Source: Janthinobacterium sp. GW456P (GTDB taxonomy: Bacteria > Pseudomonadota > Gammaproteobacteria > Burkholderiales > Burkholderiaceae_D). From it: a stretch of 64,000 bases of DNA. Shown piece after piece: positions 8,935-18,165 of this stretch. The notes beneath the pieces were generated by a model, which did no database searches, was not told the origin of the DNA, and saw only the letters and a program-made list of their open reading frames with translations. Both the position numbers and the translations under genes were made by a program. The first letter of the stretch is position 1. Each line of letters begins with the position of its first letter. The stretch covers positions 1 through 64,000 of the forward strand of contig NZ_NEHB01000026.1 of the NCBI RefSeq assembly GCF_002127655.1, read 5' to 3'.

Positions 8935-9662
8935 GCGTCTTTTTTCGGTGTCGTGGGGGCGGGCGGGGCGGTATCCGTGCTGACGGCAGCGGCCTTGGCG
9001 CGCGCGCGCTCCATGGCGGCGGCGATGATGGCGCGCTTGCGTTCCTTTTCTGCCAGTTCATCTGGCGTGACAGGCACTTCCTGCGTCACTTCCTGCATCT
9101 TGGCGACGGCCTTGGCGGCCAGGCGCGCATCGTTGGCCTCGGCTTCGCGGCGCAGCCGCTGCGTGCGGAAATCGTGGCGCGCGCGCGCGTCGTCGGCATC
9201 CATCTGGCTCCAGGCATCCCAGCCCGTCGCGTCGCCGCTGACGGGGTACATGACGATGCAGTCGACGGGGCACGGTGCCACGCACAGGTCGCAACCGGTG
9301 CACAGGTCCGTGACGACCGTATGCATCTGCTTGGCGGCGCCGACGATGGCGTCCACCGGGCAAGCCTGGATGCACAGGGTACAGCCGATACACAGCGATT
9401 CATCGATATAGGCGACCGATCGTGGACGTTCGAGGCCGTTGACGGGATTGAGGGGAATGATTTTTTTGCCCAGCAAGCCGGCCAGGCGCGCGATGCCTTG
9501 CGCGCCGCCCGGTGGGCACTGGTTGATGTCGGCGCTGCCTGCGGCTATGGCTTCCGCATACGGGCGGCAGCCGTTGTAGCCGCATTTGGTGCATTGCGTT
9601 TGCGGCAGCAAGTCTTCGATCTGATCGGCAAGTGAGGGAGGGGCAGGGTGCGGCACGGTCAT
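8931..9662 (-). CDS. rsxB: RnfB/RsxB-like iron-sulfur protein
   Basis: A protein of about 243 residues with an RnfB-type 4Fe-4S domain ([16 protein letters not shown] ... DINQCPPGG) followed by two ferredoxin clusters ([16 protein letters not shown] and [16 protein letters not shown]). The C-terminal third is Ala/Arg/Lys-rich and probably coiled coil. Rnf/Rsx complexes pass electrons between ferredoxin and NADH or reduce SoxR. The membrane helix at the N-terminus of true RnfB is missing, and no other rnf/rsx gene is nearby. The start is uncertain: ATG 9662 or ATG 9692; neither has a well-spaced Shine-Dalgarno. Confidence 0.85.
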   Translation of the reverse strand: MTVPHPAPPSLADQIEDLLPQTQCTKCGYNGCRPYAEAIAAGSADINQCPPGGAQGIARLAGLLGKKIIPLNPVNGLERPRSVAYIDESLCIGCTLCIQACPVDAIVGAAKQMHTVVTDLCTGCDLCVAPCPVDCIVMYPVSGDATGWDAWSQMDADDARARHDFRTQRLRREAEANDARLAAKAVAKMQEVTQEVPVTPDELAEKERKRAIIAAAMERARAKAAAVSTDTAPPAPTTPKKDA

Positions 9663-9938
9663 CTTCCACGGTAAAACGCCATTATCGGCCATCCGGCGCG
9701 CGCACAAGTAAAAACCTGTTTTGCAAGAGGGGATAGCGTGTGCCGCGGCAGGCTGTTGCAGGCGCGCCGCAATCGTATTTTATTTCTCCTTGGAATGTCA
9801 AAGTGTAAATAAACAACTTTGCAATTTCTTTTTTTTGTGGGAGCATGATTTTTATCAAGGTAGTGATCAAAAAAAGCCGACCGCCAGTCCTGTTGCCGCG
9901 CCTGTATTGCAATGCGCGCCAGGCCATAGGAGCAAAAC

Positions 9939-10763
9939 ATGCGTTTCCTCCGGACAGTTGGTTTGCCCTTCTGTTTCTTCATGTCCTCTACACTTGCCCT
10001 TGCACAGCAGGCTGCTTCTCCCATGGCGGCGCCGGGCACCGCCAGCTCGCGCATCGTCCGCTTCGCGGCGGAAGACTGGCCGCCCTTCATTTCCCGCAGC
10101 CTGCCTGCCGACGGCATGTCGGGCGCCATGGTCAGCGCCATCTTCGAACGCATGGGCTATGTTGTCAAATATGAGTATTTTCCATGGAAGCGCGCCATGC
10201 AGTTTGGCCTGGCCAGTCCCCGCTACGCCGGTTTCCTGGCCGTCTGGCGCACGCCCGAACGGGAAAAACTCTGCCATTTTTCTGTTCCGGTCGGCAATAC
10301 GCAAGGTGTGCTGGCCTACCTGAAGGAGGATGGCGTGCCCGGCGCCACCCTGGCCGATCTGGGCCAGCTGCGCATCGGCACCGTGGCCGGTTATTCGAAC
10401 GGGGAGCAGTTCGATGGCATGGTGGCGCGCGGCGAACTGAAGACGGAAGAGGGCTTGAACGACGCGACGAACCTGAAGAAGCTGTTGATCAAGCGTTACC
10501 GCGTGATCGTCATCGAACGCCATGTGCTGCAGCACTTGCTGATGGGACGCAACTTCAGCAAGGCTGAACGGGAACGCATCGCCGTCATCGATACCGTCTT
10601 CAAGGAGCGCCCCGTGCACGTGTGCTTCCAGCGCGATGCCGAGGGGGCGGCGCGGCAAAAGCGTTTCAACGAGGCGGCGCGCGACCTCGACACGGCCCGT
10701 CTGGAACGCGATTACTGGAAACGGCTCGACCAGAGCCTGGCGGCGGCCCCAGCCCATCCCTGA
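9939..10763 (+). CDS. Periplasmic solute-binding protein (SBP_bac_3-like)
   Basis: A 274-residue protein with a Sec signal peptide (MRFLRTVGLPFCFFMSSTLA, likely cut after ALAQQA) and a mature part like polar-amino-acid-type binding proteins: FAAEDWPPFIS at the start, GAMVSAIFERMGY, then LRIGTVAGYSNGEQF in the second lobe. No permease or ATPase gene is adjacent, so it is an orphan binding protein; relatives often lack transporters and may act in sensing. Ligand unknown. It is preceded by an AT-rich stretch of about 270 bases that probably holds its promoter. The downstream TonB receptor is separated by about 126 bases. Confidence 0.8.
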   Translation: MRFLRTVGLPFCFFMSSTLALAQQAASPMAAPGTASSRIVRFAAEDWPPFISRSLPADGMSGAMVSAIFERMGYVVKYEYFPWKRAMQFGLASPRYAGFLAVWRTPEREKLCHFSVPVGNTQGVLAYLKEDGVPGATLADLGQLRIGTVAGYSNGEQFDGMVARGELKTEEGLNDATNLKKLLIKRYRVIVIERHVLQHLLMGRNFSKAERERIAVIDTVFKERPVHVCFQRDAEGAARQKRFNEAARDLDTARLERDYWKRLDQSLAAAPAHP

Positions 10764-10889
10764 CACTGCGCGCCGCTGTTGTTCGTTGCCAAAACGAAAT
10801 ATCTAAATACGAAACCATTCGTTCTTGTTTGTTTGTCCATCCTTTAGTCTGCAGCCACTGTGTTGACGACTTTGAAAGGATGTTTTCGT

Positions 10890-13421
10890 ATGCCGGAATC
10901 GATTCACAAGCAAGAGCCCATCCCCCGTTTGCGGCAATTGGCGCACGCCGTCTCGTTGGCCGTGCTCGTGCTGGGAGCGCCTGGCGTGGCCCATGCGCAA
11001 GCACCGCTGGACGCCGTCATCGTCACGGGCGCGCGTGGCACGGGCCGCACGGTGGCCAACAGCGCCGCGCCGATCGACGTGATCAGCGCGCAGCAATTGC
11101 AGGCGACCGGTAAACTGAATTTGCTCGAGGCGCTCGATACGGCCTTGCCATCGTTTAACTTGCCGGCCCGCGTGCAGCCCGATCTGGGCAGCATCGTGCG
11201 CGCCGGCCAGCTGCGCAACCTCGATCCGTCGCATACCTTGGTGCTGGTCAATGGCAAGCGCCGCCATACGACGGCCATCGTCAATGAAGATGGCTTTCCC
11301 GGTTCCGTCGCCACCGACCTGGCCCTGATCCCCACGGGGGCCATTGCCCGCGTGGAAATCCTGCGCGACGGCGCCTCGGCCATCTACGGTTCCGACGCCA
11401 TTGCCGGCGTCATCAACATCATCCTGAAGGCGGACGACAAGGGCAGCTTCGTCACGCAGCTCGGTTCCACCTATGATGGCGATGGCACGAACGGTTCCGC
11501 GCGCATCGATGGCGGCACGCGCCTGGGCGAGCACGGCTTTGCCCACTTCGGCGCCGAAGTCCAGCGCCAGGGCATCGCCGTGCGCAATTTCGGGCTGAAT
11601 CCCGCCTACCTGTCGTATCCTGCCGTGCGCAACAGCGATGGCCAGCTGGTCAAACTGGGACCGAACAACAGCTTGCCGGCCGGCGCCTCGCCGAACGCGG
11701 CCGAAGCGAACCGCAACAGCAATCCATGGCGCAATACGGGCGTGCCGCAAAGCACGACCGCCTCGCTCAGCGCCAATCTCGGCTATGACGTGTCGAACGC
11801 GGTGCAACTGTACGGTTTCGGTACCTACGCGCACCGCAATGCCCGCTCGGCGCAGAATTTCCGCCTGCCCAATACCATTTTCAATATCAACAAAGGCTTG
11901 CTGGCCGTGTATCCCGACGGCTTCACGCCATATGAAACGACGAGCGAAAACGACTTTTCCTTGACGGGTGGCATCAAGGGCGAGACGGCGGGCTGGCGCT
12001 GGGATATCAGCAGCACCTATGGCCGCGACGATATCGACGTGGGCGTGGAACACTCGGCCAATTATTCGCTCACTTATCCGGGTGGCAAGACGGATTTTAC
12101 TATCGGCAATCAGCGCTACAGCCGCTCGACGACGAATGCGGACGCGCGCCGTCCCGTGCCGCTGGGCTTGGCCGAACCGGCCGACTTCAGCGCCGGTCTC
12201 GAGTATTCGCATGAAACGCAGCAGCGCAGCCCCGGCGAACCCGCATCCTGGCTGGGCAGCGGCGCATCGGCGCTGGCCGGCTACTTGCCCGTCGACGCAT
12301 CCGGCACGGCGCGCCACAGCTATGCGGCGTACGTCGGCCTGGGGGCGAAACTGACGCCGCAATGGCTGCTCGACACGGCCTTGCGTGCCGAAAAGTATTC
12401 GGATTTCGGCAGCAAGACGACGGGCCGTTTGTCCGTCCGTTATGACGTTATGCCCGCCTTGGCCGTGCGCGGCACCGTCAGCAACGGTTTCCATGCACCG
12501 AGCCTGGTGACGCAGTCGTATTCGAACACGTCCGACCATGCGGGCGTGCCGTATACCCTGGCGCAGCCCAATTCGCCTGCTGCGCGGGCCCTGGGCGCGC
12601 AAGCGTTAAAACCGGAAAAATCGACGAATCTGTCGGCTGGGCTGACCTTCAACCCTACGCCGACCCTGCGTCTGGCCGTTGACGCGTATCAAATCAAGGT
12701 CAGCGACCGTCTGGGCGTGTCGTCGAACATCGGCATCGACCGCAGCTCGGGCGTGGCGCTCGATGGCAGCGGCCGGCCGCTGACGGCGGCGCAAGCGGGC
12801 GTCATTGAAAACCTGCTGCGCTCGGCGGGACTGACGGTGGGCAATGGCCTCGTCGCGCATTATTTTGCCAACGTGGGCGACACGCGCACGCGCGGCATCG
12901 ACTTCACGGCCGAGGATGTGCTGCGCGTGGCCGATGGCAAGCTGCGCTGGACGGCGGCGGCGAATTTCAACCATACAAGTCTGGTGGGCAAGGCGGAACT
13001 TCCCGCCGTGCTGCAAGGACTGCCGAACATCGGCACCCTGAGAAAGTCGGCCGAGTACGACTTGCTGTACCGCGCCCCGCGCGACAAGGAAATCCTCACG
13101 CTGGCGTATGAAAAAGCCGGTTGGGCATTCAATGTACGTGAGACGCGCTACGGCAAGCTCAAACGCCTGAACGCCATCACGGGCGGCGATTACCAGCTGA
13201 AAGCAGCCTTCGTGACCGATGTCAGCGTCGGCTACGACGTCAGCAAGCGCATCAACGTGACAGTGGGCGCCAACAATGTCTTCGACCAGAAGCCGGGTCA
13301 GGTACCGCGCGAGGCCCGCAGCGCCGCGAATCTGGCGCAGTACACGGGCGCGTATGACAACACGGGACCGCTGGGCGTGCTGGGTGGCTATTACTATGCC
13401 CGCGCCACCGTCTCGTTCTGA
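10890..13421 (+). CDS. TonB-dependent receptor
   Basis: An 843-residue outer-membrane receptor. The signal peptide (AVSLAVLVLGAPGVAHAQ) leads into a plug domain (about 35-160: LDAVIVTGARGTGR, LVLVNGKRRHTTAI, IARVEILRDGASAIYGSDAI, AGVINIIL), then a 22-strand barrel ending in an aromatic residue (YYYARATVSF). ATG 10890 is preceded by AAAGGA with 9-base spacing and was preferred to an upstream GTG at 10860. It is followed after 42 bases by a DOPA-dioxygenase-family gene, suggesting an aromatic or catechol-like substrate, which is inference. The barrel shows NGFHAPSL and LKPEKSTNLSAG, standard for the family. Confidence 0.93.
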   Translation: MPESIHKQEPIPRLRQLAHAVSLAVLVLGAPGVAHAQAPLDAVIVTGARGTGRTVANSAAPIDVISAQQLQATGKLNLLEALDTALPSFNLPARVQPDLGSIVRAGQLRNLDPSHTLVLVNGKRRHTTAIVNEDGFPGSVATDLALIPTGAIARVEILRDGASAIYGSDAIAGVINIILKADDKGSFVTQLGSTYDGDGTNGSARIDGGTRLGEHGFAHFGAEVQRQGIAVRNFGLNPAYLSYPAVRNSDGQLVKLGPNNSLPAGASPNAAEANRNSNPWRNTGVPQSTTASLSANLGYDVSNAVQLYGFGTYAHRNARSAQNFRLPNTIFNINKGLLAVYPDGFTPYETTSENDFSLTGGIKGETAGWRWDISSTYGRDDIDVGVEHSANYSLTYPGGKTDFTIGNQRYSRSTTNADARRPVPLGLAEPADFSAGLEYSHETQQRSPGEPASWLGSGASALAGYLPVDASGTARHSYAAYVGLGAKLTPQWLLDTALRAEKYSDFGSKTTGRLSVRYDVMPALAVRGTVSNGFHAPSLVTQSYSNTSDHAGVPYTLAQPNSPAARALGAQALKPEKSTNLSAGLTFNPTPTLRLAVDAYQIKVSDRLGVSSNIGIDRSSGVALDGSGRPLTAAQAGVIENLLRSAGLTVGNGLVAHYFANVGDTRTRGIDFTAEDVLRVADGKLRWTAAANFNHTSLVGKAELPAVLQGLPNIGTLRKSAEYDLLYRAPRDKEILTLAYEKAGWAFNVRETRYGKLKRLNAITGGDYQLKAAFVTDVSVGYDVSKRINVTVGANNVFDQKPGQVPREARSAANLAQYTGAYDNTGPLGVLGGYYYARATVSF

Positions 13422-13463
13422 TTTGCCCCATCCCTCTACCGATCATCAAGAACAGGAAATTCT

Positions 13464-14153
13464 ATGTCTGACAAAAATCAACACGCCGCCATTGACCTGG
13501 AATGGGCCAATCTCCTTTCTCCGCAACGCCGCACGGTCTTGCGCGGCGGCGGCCTGGTAGCGGCGCTGGCCGCCTCCGGCCTGGCGGGGACGGCGCTGGG
13601 GCAGGATGGCGCCATCAAACGCGCAAAAGACGTCAAACCAGCGGCAACCGGCAAAAGCCCGTGGGGCGAGCATACGGATACGGCGCCCACGCCGCGCCCC
13701 GTCAGCGTGCGGCCCGGCGAGGAAACCTTGCCGAGCAAGCCGCGCGCCTACACGGATATCGAGAGCTATCACGCGCATATCTATTTTGACGAAGACAGTT
13801 ACCAGAAGGCGGCGCTGATACGCAAGTGGGCGGCCGAGCGCTTCCAGATCGAGCTGGGCGACTGGAACCTGGAGCCGCGCGGCCCGCACGTGACGCCATC
13901 GTTTTACTTTGGCTTTACGAATGACCTGTTACCGGTGATCGTGCCGTGGCTGCAGCTCAACAGCCTGGGCCTAACGATATTGATCCATCCGAATACGGAA
14001 GATCCGCGCGCCGATCACCTGTATTACGCGCTGTGGGTGAACCGTTCGCAGCTCGTGAATGGCTATGCGATGAAGAAGCCGGGGCCGGGCGAGCCAAGGG
14101 TCGAGCAAATCTTTGTCAATACGCGCCCGACGGTGCAAATCGAACGGGCATGA
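13464..14153 (+). CDS. DOPA 4,5-dioxygenase family protein with Tat-type signal
   Basis: A 229-residue protein. The N-terminus carries a twin-arginine-like motif and hydrophobic stretch (PQRRTVLRGGGLVAALAASG, then LAGTALGQ), followed by a Pro-rich linker. Residues of about 95-205 match the DOPA-dioxygenase family: YHAHIYFDED, PRGPHVTPSFYFGF, LTILIHPNTEDPRADHLYYA, with His residues placed as metal ligands. Family enzymes open catechol rings (extradiol cleavage). Characterised members are cytoplasmic, so export is unusual. It lies 42 bases after a TonB receptor gene and ends at a strong terminator, so the two probably form an operon. The substrate is unknown; family assignment is from motif memory only. 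Confidence 0.8.
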   Translation: MSDKNQHAAIDLEWANLLSPQRRTVLRGGGLVAALAASGLAGTALGQDGAIKRAKDVKPAATGKSPWGEHTDTAPTPRPVSVRPGEETLPSKPRAYTDIESYHAHIYFDEDSYQKAALIRKWAAERFQIELGDWNLEPRGPHVTPSFYFGFTNDLLPVIVPWLQLNSLGLTILIHPNTEDPRADHLYYALWVNRSQLVNGYAMKKPGPGEPRVEQIFVNTRPTVQIERA

Positions 14154-14169
14154 GCGGGGCATAAAAGAA

Positions 14170-14203
14170 AACGCCACGCCAGTATGCACTGGCGTGGCGT
14201 TTC
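14170..14203. terminator. Bidirectional terminator
   Basis: AACGCCACGCCAGT / ACTGGCGTGGCGTT with a 4-base loop. The A-run on one side and T-run on the other serve the convergent dioxygenase-like gene and phaZ. Confidence 0.88.
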
Positions 14204-14220
14204 GATGGCTATGCCGTGTA

Positions 14221-15441
14221 TCAGCCGTGTTTCTGAATGAATTCGCCGATCTTCGGGCAAATGATCTCGCGCCAGCGGCGGCCCGAGAAGATACCGTAGT
14301 GGCCGCATTTCGGCGCCACGAAGTCTTGCTGCATGTCGGCAGGGATGCCCGAACACAGATCATGGGCCGCCTGCGTCTGGCCGGCACCGGAAATGTCGTC
14401 CAGCTCGCCTTCCACGGTAAACAGCGCCACGTTCGTGATGTCTTGCGGACGCACCAGCTGGCCGCCCACTTTCCACGTGCCCTTCGGCAGGCTGAATTCC
14501 TGGAATACCGTTTTAATGGTTTCCAGGTAGTACTCGGCCGGCATGTCCAGCACGGCGTTGTACTCGTTGTAGAACTGGCGGTGGCCTTCCGCCGGCTCGT
14601 CATCGCCCGTCACCAGGTGCATGTAGAACTCGCGGTGGCTTTGCGCGTGCCGGCCAGGGTTCATGGCGATGAAACCGGCGTGCTGCAGGAAGCCCGGATA
14701 CACCTTGCGGCCAAAGCCAGGGTAGTTCGGCGGCACCGCGTAGATCACGGTGTTTTCAAACCATGAGAATTTCTTTTCCGTCGCCAGGTTGTTTACTTGC
14801 GTGGGCGAGCGGCGCGGGTCGATCGGACCGCCCATCATCGTCATGGTTTTCGGCATGTGCGGATCTTTTGCCGTCGCCATCAGCGAGATGGCGGCCAGCA
14901 CGGGCACGGTCGGTTGACAGACGGAAATCACGTGCAAATCAGGCGCCAGCAGGCGGATGAATTCTTGCACATAATAAATGTAGTCATCGAGGTGGAACGG
15001 GCCTTCCGTCAGCGGTACCATGCGCGCGTCCGTCCAGTCGGTGATGTAGACATCGTGCTCGGCCAGCAAGCCGCGCACGGTATCGCGCAGCAAGGTCGAG
15101 TGGTGACCGGACAGGGGGGCAACCAGCAAAACTTTGGGCTGTTGCAAGCCAGTGGTTTCTTTTTTGAAGTGGATCAGGCGGCAAAACGGTTTTGTGACGA
15201 CAACGTGTTCGCGGATGTCGACGCTCTCGCCCTGGACGAGAACGGATTGGATATCGAATTGCGGTTTTTCGTAGTCTTTGCCAAGGCGGTACATCAGCTC
15301 GTAGCCGGCTGCGATGCGTTGCGAAAACGGGGTGTGGGCCAGAGGGGAAACCGGGTTGGTAAATAACTTGGAGGACATGTCTGCCCATTGCATCACCGGA
15401 GTGAGGAAAGAGCGTTGCAGTTCGTGCAGTTGGTAAAGCAT
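14221..15441 (-). CDS. phaZ: Intracellular polyhydroxybutyrate depolymerase
   Basis: A 406-residue alpha/beta-hydrolase that mobilises stored PHB granules. The nucleophile is a cysteine (about residue 175) in VISVCQPTVPVLAA, as in PhaZa1-type enzymes that use Cys rather than Ser. The acid is likely in VEGELDDISG and the histidine in PKCGHYGIFSGRRW, with C-terminal GRRWREIICPKIGEFI typical of the family. There is no signal peptide. ATG 15441 follows AAGGAC by 6 bases; an in-frame ATG further upstream (15489) lacks a site. A PHA-granule-region gene lies 3 kb away (18366). Confidence 0.93.
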   Translation of the reverse strand: MLYQLHELQRSFLTPVMQWADMSSKLFTNPVSPLAHTPFSQRIAAGYELMYRLGKDYEKPQFDIQSVLVQGESVDIREHVVVTKPFCRLIHFKKETTGLQQPKVLLVAPLSGHHSTLLRDTVRGLLAEHDVYITDWTDARMVPLTEGPFHLDDYIYYVQEFIRLLAPDLHVISVCQPTVPVLAAISLMATAKDPHMPKTMTMMGGPIDPRRSPTQVNNLATEKKFSWFENTVIYAVPPNYPGFGRKVYPGFLQHAGFIAMNPGRHAQSHREFYMHLVTGDDEPAEGHRQFYNEYNAVLDMPAEYYLETIKTVFQEFSLPKGTWKVGGQLVRPQDITNVALFTVEGELDDISGAGQTQAAHDLCSGIPADMQQDFVAPKCGHYGIFSGRRWREIICPKIGEFIQKHG

Positions 15442-15618
15442 ATAGAGTCCTTGTTTGATTCCAAGCGCCAATATCGGCTCAAATATCATAATCCAATTTT
15501 ACGATATTTGTTGAGGACAAAATGTGCTTTACCGCGCATAGGTCCACTGTTTGCGCATAGTTGTGACAGCGCGCCACAGTTACGTGGATAGACCTGCAAC
15601 GATGCTTTAAAAGCAAAA

Positions 15619-15640
15619 AAAGCAGCGTTTCCGCTGCTTT
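15619..15640 (-). terminator. Terminator after fdxA
   Basis: AAAGCAGCG / CGCTGCTTT hairpin. On the minus strand it is followed by a T-run (the A-run at 15613-15621 on the plus strand). It lies 80 bases downstream of fdxA. Confidence 0.75.
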
Positions 15641-15720
15641 TAGTCTGGTTTTTTGCCGCCACGCCCCCGCAGGGAGGAATATCTATCCCCGCCGGAATTG
15701 CCGCCGCAGCTGCTGTGTGC

Positions 15721-16044
15721 TTAGCGCACCAGCATGTCGAGCTTGTCCTTGACGTCCTTGTATTGCTCCGCTTCCGGCAAGGCAGCCTTCGTCTTGGTGA
15801 TCGAAGGCCAGTTGCGCGCCAGATCGACGTTGATCTTGATGAAGGCTTGCTGGTCGCCCGGCACGTCCTCTTCCGCGAAAATCGCGTTCACCGGGCACTC
15901 TGCCACGCAGACGGCGCAGTCAATACATTCGTCCGGATCGATTGCCAGGAAGTTCGGGCCTTCCCGGAAACAATCTACCGGGCAGACATCGACGCAGTCG
16001 GTATAGCGACAGGCGATGCAGGATTCGGTGACAACGTGGGTCAT
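15721..16044 (-). CDS. fdxA: 7Fe ferredoxin FdxA
   Basis: A 107-residue protein with one [3Fe-4S] and one [4Fe-4S] cluster. [20 protein letters not shown] opens the first cluster, and [16 protein letters not shown] the second. The C-terminal 45 residues ([18 protein letters not shown]) are the usual FdxA extension. Cytoplasmic electron carrier; partners unknown. It stands alone with its own terminator. Confidence 0.95.
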   Translation of the reverse strand: MTHVVTESCIACRYTDCVDVCPVDCFREGPNFLAIDPDECIDCAVCVAECPVNAIFAEEDVPGDQQAFIKINVDLARNWPSITKTKAALPEAEQYKDVKDKLDMLVR

Positions 16045-16376
16045 AACAGTCCTATCAATTTTTGGGGGAGGTGCTGTAGCGCCTGCAGGAAACTCGGCGG
16101 CGCATACTAAAGCAAAGCATTGTATTTTAAGGCAATTCGCTATTTCTCACAAATCCCGCTTATATACAATACGTATAAGCAAATTCATTTTTTGGCAGCG
16201 CCGTTGCCGCGCAGAGCGGGCAGTTCAGCGACTATCCGGGACGTTGCCATGAAGAACGCGGCAAGAACGCGACAGTCGCCCAACGCGGCAAAGAGCAGGG
16301 CGGGGCTGTGCTGGCTTGCCGTGTGGTGTTTTTGTTTTACTCAAATCAAGATCGGCACAAATAAGTGCCGGAACAC
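16045..16376. other. Intergenic region upstream of fdxA
   Basis: About 330 non-coding bases between the emfourin gene and fdxA, both on the minus strand. The only structure seen is an inverted repeat GCTTATA (16158-16164) / TATAAGC (16174-16180), in an AT-rich patch about 115 bases upstream of the fdxA start. It may mark the fdxA promoter or an operator. No convincing ORF. Confidence 0.5.
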
Positions 16377-16664
16377 TCAGGCGCTGGCGCGTATTTGCGT
16401 CAGCAATTGCTGCCATCGTGCATTTTCAGCGCTGCCATCCTCGGCAAACGTGATGGTGCGCCGCGCGGTGGGCGCATCGACGGTGATCTGCCAGCGGGGA
16501 ATATCGGCGCCCACCTGCTCAACCGTGGCCTGCGGCTGCGTGAAAAAGCCGCTGCTGGCCAGTGCCGCTTCCAGCCTGGGGCCAGCGGGATGGGCTTGCG
16601 TATCGATCTCATACTGTTCGCTCAGGCCGGCAAAGCCGCCGCTGCTGCGGGCTGAAATTTTCAT
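16377..16664 (-). CDS. Emfourin-like (protealysin inhibitor) protein
   Basis: A 95-residue protein starting MKISARSSGGFAGLSEQYEI, the pattern of emfourins, small inhibitors of M4-type (thermolysin-like) metallopeptidases first described with protealysin of Serratia. The hallmark GGFAG is near residue 9. The rest (VEQVGADIPRWQITVD, RRTITFAEDG) fits a small beta-rich inhibitor. ATG 16664 has AAGGAG 5 bases upstream. The frame is open far upstream, but that part overlaps the peptidase gene and has no site. It lies 103 bases downstream of a gluzincin peptidase gene, the expected protease-inhibitor arrangement. Inhibitory function is inferred from family and position. Confidence 0.82.
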   Translation of the reverse strand: MKISARSSGGFAGLSEQYEIDTQAHPAGPRLEAALASSGFFTQPQATVEQVGADIPRWQITVDAPTARRTITFAEDGSAENARWQQLLTQIRASA

Positions 16665-16767
16665 GCTGCTCCTTGCTGTTGTGGGTGGTGTGGGCCGCGC
16701 CATGGCCTGCCGCTGGTGCGGCTGGCCTGAAGCGGACGTGCCGGTGCGCTGCCTTGTATGGGACTGT

Positions 16768-18165
16768 TTACCGGGGACCGTAACTGCGGCACCAGGCGGC
16801 CAGCGCTTCGCGCTCCGCTTCGAGCAACTGGTCCGATTCGCTGTATTCCGCATGGTTCATGGTACCGCAGCAGGCGCGCCGGTCTTGCACGGCGCCGTCT
16901 TCGTCGACGACATCGGGGGCAAACGTCATTTGCCCCTCCTCCGTCATGGCATTGGCCTTGAGCACTTCGCGCACGGTAAAGCTGTTGCGGATGAAGTCCA
17001 GGTAGGCGCCATTGCCATCGGCTTGGGCGATCGTCAGCATGTGGCCGGCCACGTCGGCATAGGTGGCGGCCTGGTCGGGCGATGCCACCAGCGCGCGCAG
17101 GACCAGGCTGCGCAGGTAGTCGCCGCAGCGGTGCAGAACCGCCGCATCGTCTTCCAGCTGGGGCTGGCGTTCGTGGGCAAAGATGTCGGCCAGGATGTCG
17201 TAGATGGCGCCCGTAAACACTTGCGAGATGGCGTGCACTTCCGTGCCCGCTTCGGACAATTTGATGTCATTGTCGGCATTGCGCAATCCGTTTGGCCGGC
17301 CCAGCGCCAAGCCGAACTGCTCGGCCAGGTCGGCCAGGAAGGTCTTGTCGTGCAGGTCGGACTTGGTTTGCGCGATCACCGCTTCCACCTGGTCCAGCTG
17401 CGACAGGGCCAGGAAGATGGCCGTCAGGTCGCCGAACGATTCGTGCAAGCCGCCCGTTTGCGGCGGATTGTTGCTGAGCAGCCAATTCGGTTTGAGGCCA
17501 TCGAGCACGGCGTGCCCCGTTTCATGCGAGACGATGTCGAGCGAGCGGCAGGTGTAGACGCGCTCGGTGGCGCCGCTGGGGATGAAGTCGCCGAACTTGA
17601 GTGCCTTGTCGCTGCGGCTGTAATACGCATTCATGACGTTGGGCAAGCCATGCGGGAACACGCGCAGCGGTGCCGTATTGCTGGCGCTGTTCCATTGCCA
17701 GGGCAGGGGCGGCGCCGTGTCGTTGCTGGCCAGCGCGCGCTGGTACATGGTGAGCGTCATGCGCACGATGGCAAACGTGTGCACGGCGTCGAACTGGTCG
17801 GTGTTGGGCGAGACGATGAAGTCGCCGAAGGCATTCGGGCTGACCTGCGCGATGCCCGGCTCGCCAAAGGTGATGCGCGCGTCGCGCGGGCCTTGCAGGA
17901 TCAGGCCGGGCAGGAAGCTCTTGCGCGTGCCCAGTTCGCTGACGGACGGATCTTGCTTCCAGATCAGCACGCGCGAGCCGACGGGTACGGCGGCCAGGTT
18001 GCGCACCGTTGCCTCCGTCAGGCGTGGCGGGCCCGGCTGCAAGGTCAGTTGCGCATTCTTGCGGTGCTGGCGGTATGGCGCCGAGGGGGTAGGGACATAG
18101 CCGACGGGCAGGGACACGCATTTGGTCAGTACGGCTTCGACCGGCACGATGACTTTCTGGTCCAT
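16768..18165 (-). CDS. Thermolysin-like gluzincin metallopeptidase, divergent
   Basis: A 465-residue zinc peptidase. The zinc site is SHETGHAVLDG (H214, E215, H218); the third ligand is probably E242 in GGLHESFGD, matching the GGxxExxxD of M4 enzymes. EVHAISQVFTGAIYDI aligns with the thermolysin segment carrying the catalytic His (GGVHINSG). There is no signal peptide and no recognisable FTP/PepSY propeptide, so it differs from classical secreted M4 proteases. The roughly 200-residue N-terminal part (MDQKVIVPVEAVLTKCVSLP onwards) was not recognised. ATG 18165 follows GGAGA. The frame is open upstream to 18411 without a site. The emfourin-like gene downstream supports M4-like activity. Confidence 0.8.
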   Translation of the reverse strand: MDQKVIVPVEAVLTKCVSLPVGYVPTPSAPYRQHRKNAQLTLQPGPPRLTEATVRNLAAVPVGSRVLIWKQDPSVSELGTRKSFLPGLILQGPRDARITFGEPGIAQVSPNAFGDFIVSPNTDQFDAVHTFAIVRMTLTMYQRALASNDTAPPLPWQWNSASNTAPLRVFPHGLPNVMNAYYSRSDKALKFGDFIPSGATERVYTCRSLDIVSHETGHAVLDGLKPNWLLSNNPPQTGGLHESFGDLTAIFLALSQLDQVEAVIAQTKSDLHDKTFLADLAEQFGLALGRPNGLRNADNDIKLSEAGTEVHAISQVFTGAIYDILADIFAHERQPQLEDDAAVLHRCGDYLRSLVLRALVASPDQAATYADVAGHMLTIAQADGNGAYLDFIRNSFTVREVLKANAMTEEGQMTFAPDVVDEDGAVQDRRACCGTMNHAEYSESDQLLEAEREALAAWCRSYGPR

